A stretch of 64,000 nt of DNA, taken from positions 10,070 to 74,069 of the forward strand of contig DATNFM010000054.1 in NCBI GenBank assembly GCA_035606435.1, given 5' to 3'. The stretch comes from Chersky-822 sp035606435. GTDB taxonomy: Bacteria > Actinomycetota > Actinomycetes > Streptosporangiales > Streptosporangiaceae. Position numbers and translations under genes: made by a program. Below are positions 60,537 through 64,000 of the stretch, piece by piece (the first letter of the stretch is position 1; every line of letters starts with the position of its first letter). Below the pieces are notes generated by a model. It was not told the DNA's origin and did no database searches. It saw nothing but the letters and a program-made list of their open reading frames with translations.

Positions 60537-61120
60537 CCAGCGCTCGCGATTTCGACGGCGTGCAGGACGGGTCCCTCAACTCCGAGAGCAGCTGCGACCT
60601 GGACTAGCTCCACCGGGCTAGCGTCACGGCTACGCAGATACCGGTGGAGCGCGGTGAACGCTTGCGGCTCGCCGATCCGATGACGGAGCCGCATCAAGTC
60701 CACGACGGTGCGCGCAGGATTGTAGATCCTGACAGATTCCCCCGGCGCGGCATCTATTCGTGTCAGACCGAGTTCGAAAGTCGATGGTTCGAACCGGTAC
60801 GCGGTCGTCGGCGGGAAGGAGATACGAGGAGCACGACTCGGCCGGGACACCGCGATCTGAACGGTCGGCGGGATCTCGTCTGTCAAGTCGTGCACTGCGG
60901 CCGCCGATAGCAGGCAGACGATGGCGCAGGGGCTGCGATAGGTGACCGCTAGGAAGTCGGGAAAACTAGCCGCCGGGGCAGTCGCATGGCGGAACACTCC
61001 ACGAGACAACTCGATTATGAGACCTGTCTCCCGGGCGTCATACAGGTCACGCGGATGTATGCCGCTTGCCCGCGCCGTGCCCGTAGTGAAGGTCGGCGGA
61101 AGATCAGCGATAGCCATCAT
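60533..61120 (-). CDS. abiEi: AbiEi-type antitoxin/transcriptional repressor
   Basis: A 195-residue protein. The N-terminal winged-helix region (TTGTARASGIHPRDLYDARETGLIIELSRGVFRH) is that of AbiEi-type antitoxins (DUF4095/AbiEi_4-like). The second domain has SAAAVHDLTDEIPPTVQIAVSR and ARTVVDLMRLRHRIG. It binds its own promoter and counters the toxin. The start may be either of two adjacent ATGs (61120 or 61117). It is coupled to abiEii. Confidence 0.85.
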   Translation of the reverse strand: MMAIADLPPTFTTGTARASGIHPRDLYDARETGLIIELSRGVFRHATAPAASFPDFLAVTYRSPCAIVCLLSAAAVHDLTDEIPPTVQIAVSRPSRAPRISFPPTTAYRFEPSTFELGLTRIDAAPGESVRIYNPARTVVDLMRLRHRIGEPQAFTALHRYLRSRDASPVELVQVAAALGVEGPVLHAVEIASAG

Positions 61121-61225
61121 GGATAGAAGTGTATCACGATCCTACGAGTCGTGTGACAATTTAATCCCAGCCTCCGCCGATCTCTGACCAAGCCGACCAA
61201 CTCGTCATCGAAATTTTCCTAGCCG

Positions 61226-62212
61226 TCACAGTTGGCCAATCAGGTCGCGGATGTCCGCCGAACTGCCCAGAATCGCCTCGGTCCCGACGCCAGAACGATG
61301 CCCTTCGAACCGGAGGGTGGCCTGGTGCAGGATCTGGTAGAACCGCGACCGCTGGGCGGCCCCTAGCGTCGACGGCAGCCGTCCGTAGGTTTCCCAGAAG
61401 GCGTCCCGCTCGGTGCCAGGCTTCTGGCTCACCCGGAAGATGGCGAAGTCCGCCGCCGGGTCACCCCAGGACGCCCGGTCGCAGTCGCACAGGCCGGTGA
61501 CGACCGGCTCGGACGCGGTAGGCGAGATCATGACGTTGGTCATCCAGAGATCACCGTGCAGCAGCCGAGGTTCGGTGATCTCATCGAACACGTCGGCTTG
61601 CTTGGCCGCCAGGGCAATGGTCTCCCGAATGTCGCTCGCGTCGAGCCCGGCCTGGTCCGTGGCGGCGGCAACGTCCTCGAGCGAAGCCTGGAACGCCTCG
61701 CTCCAGCACGAGTACCTGGACCCGGCCACCCAGCCGAAGCTCTCGCCCCTGACGTCGTGGATGCGCCGGCTGAGGGTTCCCAACTGCGCGAAGAACGGAG
61801 CCCACTCCGGCCTCGGATAATCGGGAAGCCGATCGGGTGCGGTCACGCCATCCAGCAGCGTCTGGAAGAGATAGTCGCGCCCGATGATCTCGCGCGTGAA
61901 GTCGATCATGAGAGTCCGGGGCATGAGCGCCGCGATCGGAGCGAGATAGGGCACGCTGGCGTGTTCATTGCGCATGAGGCTGCGTTCGGCGCGCGATTGC
62001 CTCGCGGGTTCGGGAGCGACCCGCAAGATGACGGTGCCGTCATCGCCGAGATCGACCCGGTAGGTGTTGTTGTAAGAGCCGAGGCCCAGCTCGACCGCCG
62101 ATACCGGCTCGGCCCGGTCGCCGAAGGCGCGACGGCACATCGCGAGCACCTGGTCCTCGGTGACGGGCTGCTGGAACGCATCCGGGTCGCGGTGAACGGG
62201 CCGGAACTCCAC
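61226..62212 (-). CDS. phosphotransferase of the APH/choline-kinase-like family
   Basis: A 328-residue kinase-like protein. It has an N-lobe glycine-rich segment (AVELGLGSYNNTYRVDLGDDGTVILRV), catalytic loop LLHGDLWMTNVM (Brenner-type HGDxxxxN) and a metal-binding segment GLCDCDRASWGDPAADFA, where the usual Asp is present as CDCD. The family phosphorylates aminoglycosides, homoserine or other small alcohols. The substrate is unknown, and nothing in the context marks it as a resistance gene. It is not in an operon with its neighbours. Confidence 0.85.
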   Translation of the reverse strand: MEFRPVHRDPDAFQQPVTEDQVLAMCRRAFGDRAEPVSAVELGLGSYNNTYRVDLGDDGTVILRVAPEPARQSRAERSLMRNEHASVPYLAPIAALMPRTLMIDFTREIIGRDYLFQTLLDGVTAPDRLPDYPRPEWAPFFAQLGTLSRRIHDVRGESFGWVAGSRYSCWSEAFQASLEDVAAATDQAGLDASDIRETIALAAKQADVFDEITEPRLLHGDLWMTNVMISPTASEPVVTGLCDCDRASWGDPAADFAIFRVSQKPGTERDAFWETYGRLPSTLGAAQRSRFYQILHQATLRFEGHRSGVGTEAILGSSADIRDLIGQL

Positions 62213-62350
62213 AGACGCGACTCCCTCTCAGTTCGCAATGCCGGATGAATCATCCCAGCTATCGACGGAAGGTGTCATCTTGACGAGCTCGGGTTCGGCT
62301 GCCGGGACCACGGCGAAAGGGGCTAGGGCAGGCGCAGGAGCGCTAGCTAG

Positions 62351-62614
62351 GTTGCGCGTGCCCAGATCAAACAGGCCCGCCGATGCTTTGCGATCATCGC
62401 CGACGCGCTGGGCGAAGCGGGAGCGACCCTCGACGACGTCGTCCGCACCCGCATGTTCCTCACCTGCGCTGACGACTCCACGGCCGTGGGTGCCGTCCAC
62501 GGCGAACTTCTTCAGCGAGCGCGCCCCGTCGCCACGATGGTGATAGTCGCCGGCCTCCTCGACCCGAGATGGAAAGTCGAAATCGAAGCCGAGGCACAAC
62601 TCCCCGCCGGTTAG
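62351..62614 (+). pseudogene. RidA/YjgF-family fragment, N-terminus lost
   Basis: From 62351 to a TAG at 62614 the frame encodes QIKQARRCFAIIADALGEAG, then ATLDDVVRTRMFLTCADD, ARPVATMVIVAGLLDP and KVEIEAEAQLPAG, the C-terminal two-thirds of a small RidA-family protein, including the conserved R-T-R and E-A-E. An in-frame TAG lies directly upstream (62348), and no ribosome site or proper start follows. The preceding bases (about 62275-62340) hold a faint out-of-frame SSGS start. The gene is decayed by deletion plus frameshift. Confidence 0.75.
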
Positions 62615-63114
62615 CGGGCTGGCGACGGATGGTGACGCAGCTGCGCGACTATCGTCGAAGCCCAGTCGCGGACCTGACCGGGATCACGCCAGTCACCGGA
62701 CTGCTTCTTGGCCATCGCGCTGGCCGGGAACCCTTTCGCATCCGGCGCCAGCCTGCCGCCGAACGTCGCGTGGCCTCGCGCATCGACCTTGGCCATCAGC
62801 GCCCGGACGCCCTTCACCGGCGGGATGTCCCGCTGGACGGCGGAGTCGTCGAGCGGGCCGCTGGAGAAGAAGTAGGTCGGCCGCTCCCGCAACAGCCCGA
62901 CGTGCCGCTTCACGAATCGCCTGGCGTCGGAGTGCCAGCGGAGTGCGTACAAGGCACCGCCGACGATGACCACGTCGTAACCGTCGAGCGATCCGACCCG
63001 GTCCGCGCTGAGCACGTCGACGTCGAGACCGTCCTGGCGCAGGTCATCGGCGATCATCCGGGCAAGTCCCTCGGTTCCGCCGCGCTTCGATCCGAATGTA
63101 ATCAGCGCACGCAT
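62611..63114 (-). CDS. flavodoxin-fold protein (HemG-like)
   Basis: A 167-residue flavodoxin-domain protein. It starts MRALITFGSKRGGTEGLARM, an FMN phosphate loop variant, then DGYDVVIVGGALYALRWHSDARRFVKRH and TYFFSSGPLDDSA. ATG 63114 has GGGAGG 6 bases upstream, so the longer frame is rejected. Flavodoxin-domain proteins of this size often act as menaquinone-dependent protoporphyrinogen oxidase-like redox carriers; the exact role is unknown. Its 3' end touches the RidA fragment. Confidence 0.82.
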   Translation of the reverse strand: MRALITFGSKRGGTEGLARMIADDLRQDGLDVDVLSADRVGSLDGYDVVIVGGALYALRWHSDARRFVKRHVGLLRERPTYFFSSGPLDDSAVQRDIPPVKGVRALMAKVDARGHATFGGRLAPDAKGFPASAMAKKQSGDWRDPGQVRDWASTIVAQLRHHPSPAR

Positions 63115-63325
63115 CGGATGCCTCCCTTCATCGCGGCCAGCTCTCAAGCGGCCAGCTCTCTATCCACCATGCAAGCAGCCAGCCGAAAGTCCCGGCACGG
63201 CCGAACGGGCCACCGCGCCGGGACCTAAGCCACCTACCAGCTGGCGGTCCGAAGGGATACGTCCGCAACGTAAGCGATCCTGATGCCCCTCTTATGCAGG
63301 TGCTCGATCACGCAGAAGATCACCG

Positions 63326-63460
63326 ATGGCCGTGGCGCGAACCAGGCCGGCCCGGTGCGGCAAGATCGTTGGCTGCCTGACCGAAGGCAACTCGATCCGA
63401 GCTACCTGCCGCCTGACCGGCGCGGCCAAGGGCACTGTCTCCCGTCTGGTCGCTGACTGA
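63326..63460 (+). pseudogene. transposase N-terminal remnant (IS1-type helix-turn-helix)
   Basis: ATG 63326 opens a 44-codon frame encoding CGKIVGCLTEGNSIRATCRL then TGAAKGTVSRLVAD and a stop. The text IVG.L.EGNSIRAT.R.TGAAK.TV..L is the N-terminal DNA-binding segment of an IS1-like transposase group; the DDE catalytic part is absent. It lies in a 416-base gap (63115-63530) where I see nothing else. It records an old insertion. Confidence 0.65.
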
Positions 63461-63530
63461 GGTCGCCGGACTGCTCGACTAACTTCGACCAGTCGGCATG
63501 CTCGCTGCGCCGGTCATCCGGACACTACCG

Positions 63531-63860
63531 TCAGGCAGGTGAAAGCAGTCGGTCCGCAGCGTCGGACGGTGCCACATGCAGTACGGTGCGGGAGGTTTCC
63601 CATCCCGGTGTGCCGCCACCGATGGCATGTATAGCCGTACGAACGACGCATAGCGCTTTCGTTGCCGCTTGCGCAGGATCCTCAGCGTCAACACACATGG
63701 CCACCGTGACGTGCTCGTCCCCGATGGCTGCGGTCACATCCATGTCCTCGACCACCGGATCTGATGCGTCTAGCTCAAAGAGTTCATCGGCTAGCGCGCT
63801 CAACCGCGCATCATCAAGCGGGCCGCTAGCGTGGAGCTCCAACTCTGCATAGAACTTCAC
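63531..63860 (-). CDS. hypothetical protein, 109 aa
   Basis: A 109-residue acidic protein from GTG 63860 (KFYAELELHASGPLDDARLSALADELFELDASDPVVEDMDVTA and AIGDEHVTVAMCVDAEDPAQAATKALCVVRTAIHAIGG). The alternation of strands and two helices suggests a ferredoxin-like alpha/beta fold. No family recognised. The GTG overlaps the TGA of the upstream gene by 4 bases, so it is the second gene of an operon that enters from the right edge. Confidence 0.65.
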   Translation of the reverse strand: MKFYAELELHASGPLDDARLSALADELFELDASDPVVEDMDVTAAIGDEHVTVAMCVDAEDPAQAATKALCVVRTAIHAIGGGTPGWETSRTVLHVAPSDAADRLLSPA

Positions 63861-64000
63861 TCCGGGTCCTCCTCCTGGTCGTCCTTCTTGTCCCAGCAGG
63901 TGTCGCGTGAGAGCTTGTGACGGAGGTTCAGTTCATACCGTGCCCCGGATGGGCTCAGATGAACCGTCTTCCAGCATTTGCACTCACCTGGACACCAGAG
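63857..64000 (-). CDS. C-terminal part of an unknown small protein (start off window)
   Basis: An open frame from the right edge to TGA at 63857 encodes 47 residues: LWCPGECKCWKTVHLSPSGA, then RYELNLRHKLSRDTCWDKKD and an acidic tail. It is translationally coupled to the following gene. Three to four cysteines (CPGECKC, DTCWD) suggest a small metal-binding or disulfide protein. No family recognised. Confidence 0.5.
   Translation of the reverse strand, partial: LWCPGECKCWKTVHLSPSGARYELNLRHKLSRDTCWDKKDDQEEDPE

Noticed and set aside
61226..62212. Aminoglycoside resistance gene
   Set aside because: The kinase fold is clear, but many APH-like proteins act on unrelated substrates and nothing in the context points to resistance.
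62228..62599. 123-codon minus-strand frame
   Set aside because: It is the antisense of the RidA fragment, which has clear family motifs on the plus strand.

Overview
The window reads as a single stretch of chromosome from a G+C-rich mycelial-type actinomycete. The signs are GTG/ATG starts with GGAGG-type sites, a SARP regulator, large LuxR/NB-ARC regulators, mycothiol-type enzymes (a maleylpyruvate-isomerase-fold protein and an Rv2466c-like DsbA-fold protein), an actinobacterial protein O-mannosyltransferase, and DUF5134 and DUF574-type proteins. There are no rRNA or tRNA genes. Genus cannot be fixed from sequence alone.

Left part (1-35.6 kb) is mixed accessory and housekeeping content: a LuxR/LAL regulator and MFS exporter; a thiol-redox block (MerR, thioredoxin, DsbA-like, MDMPI, TetR); a PAS-GAF-PP2C phosphatase; a two-gene terpene locus (class I terpene synthase plus SDR); a copper-type locus (DUF5134, membrane-SCO1 fusion and lipoprotein) around four CsoR-like palindromes; a secreted HAF-repeat-like protein; a second large regulator; a PMT mannosyltransferase; a NUDIX hydrolase; a secreted sedolisin with a ricin-type lectin tail; and a DrrA-type transporter with a truncated permease beside its TetR and a NYN nuclease.

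Centre-right (35.7-57.8 kb) is the main discovery candidate, an apparently uncharacterised biosynthetic cluster. A SARP (35738-38632) precedes two divergent operons. The leftward one carries a GT2-type transferase, an ABC exporter and a GlmU-like protein with a degenerate active site. The rightward one is tightly coupled: nucleotidyltransferase, GT1 glycosyltransferase, B12-type radical SAM, a 105-residue acidic precursor-like peptide, a twitch/SPASM-like radical SAM, an unknown helper, two GT-B-like proteins and an unknown 448-residue protein, then a second copy of the radical SAM-helper-GT-B set, a P450 and a methyltransferase. The set looks like a glycosylated, radical-SAM-modified peptide (RiPP) pathway with a duplicated maturation module. 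Product and chemistry are inference.

The same cluster is peppered with short hairpin-forming repeats inserted inside reading frames. Family A/B has a roughly 30-50 bp G-run/C-run hairpin. Family C is about 75-90 bp, has terminal inverted repeats, and its stems vary in a compensatory way. Two A+C composites lie in opposite orientation on either side of one helper gene. Two convergent intergenic regions (5.58-5.73 kb and 57.77-57.94 kb) carry unrelated words arranged with the same 20-bp period and inverted partner copies.

Right end (58-64 kb): an acyl-CoA ligase, an AbiE-type toxin-antitoxin pair, a phosphotransferase-like kinase, a flavodoxin-fold protein, and decayed RidA and transposase fragments.
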